This document shows, one piece after another, positions 63,966 to 64,000 of a stretch of DNA of 64,000 bases (position 1 is the stretch's first letter; every line of letters begins with the position of its first letter). This DNA is from an uncultured Thermomicrobiales bacterium (GTDB taxonomy: Bacteria; Chloroflexota; Chloroflexia; Thermomicrobiales; UBA6265). The notes beneath the pieces were generated by a model. That model did no database searches. It was not told the origin of the DNA and saw only the letters and a list, made by a program, of their open reading frames with translations. The position numbers and the translations under genes are program-made. Location: positions 1 to 64,000 of the forward strand of contig CADCWG010000149.1 in the NCBI GenBank assembly GCA_902806335.1, in the 5' to 3' direction.

Positions 63966-63986
63966 TGTGACAAAATTCACTATACT
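63966..63986 (+). promoter_or_regulatory. CRP-like site overlapping a -10 box at window end
   Basis: TGTGA-CAAAAT-TCACT (63966-63981) matches 9 of 10 consensus positions of a CRP/FNR-family site (TGTGA-N6-TCACA). It abuts TATACT (63981-63986), a good -10 box, in an AT-rich patch. The regulated gene would lie beyond the window. Confidence 0.45.
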
Positions 63987-64000
63987 AGCCGTGGACCGGT

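Overview
This window is very GC-rich bacterial chromosome from start to end. The gene content suggests Chloroflexota, most likely class Thermomicrobia (Sphaerobacter-like). The pointers are a SUF operon with SufU, a TIGR03663-type membrane glycosyltransferase beside a glycosyltransferase/NHL-propeller fusion, LGFP-like repeats on an L,D-transpeptidase, many GTG/TTG starts and a sugar-catabolism locus rich in Gfo/Idh and PhyH proteins. That assignment is inference from family content; no rRNA is present to confirm it.

Layout. 33-6177 (+): sufC-sufB-sufD-sufS-sufU plus a Rieske ferredoxin, with short GCTGACGGCTGA-type repeats between genes. 6518-12091 (-): secreted propeller, M20 hydrolase overlapping an SGNH hydrolase, DHA2 drug exporter and its MarR-type regulator. 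12471-13145 (+): O-methyltransferase ending in a 13-bp tandem repeat. 13429-15980 (-): lysC-asd. 16801-18799 (+): sugar isomerase-like protein and Gfo/Idh oxidoreductase. 19042-33058 (-): a long carbohydrate-use run containing two PhyH dioxygenases, an ABC sugar importer without an ATPase, a GH4 glycosidase, a Gfo/Idh enzyme, an acetyl-esterase, an enolase-superfamily enzyme, an M20 hydrolase and an MFS exporter. A tRNA-Leu(UAG) lies at 33395.

33574-36030 (-) is the most interesting stretch. An 81-aa precursor-like peptide is followed by an HprK-like kinase, a PqqD-like RiPP recognition element and a nucleotidyltransferase, the last three overlapping by 4 bp at each junction. The peptide carries the Y-x-x-P-x-I-(x)3-G-(x)4-T pattern of lasso-peptide leaders. 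No lasso cyclase or leader protease is present, and no acidic residue sits where a lasso ring would close. This may be an unusual peptide-modification system.

37014-51006 holds a YkuD L,D-transpeptidase, gamma-glutamyltransferase, M24 peptidase, lipoprotein, tyrosine recombinase, a degenerate receiver protein, an MMPL transporter and two tandem paralogous orphan solute-binding lipoproteins. 51194-63825 holds an acidic small protein, an ABC-F ATPase with a possible leader peptide, the two large glycosyltransferases, a second acidic small protein, a DUF2231 membrane protein, an Amt ammonium channel and a 44-aa membrane peptide. The window ends in a promoter-like AT-rich patch with a CRP-like half-palindrome pair.

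Many genes here start with GTG or TTG. Starts were chosen by Shine-Dalgarno spacing and by overlap with the upstream gene, and doubtful ones are flagged.
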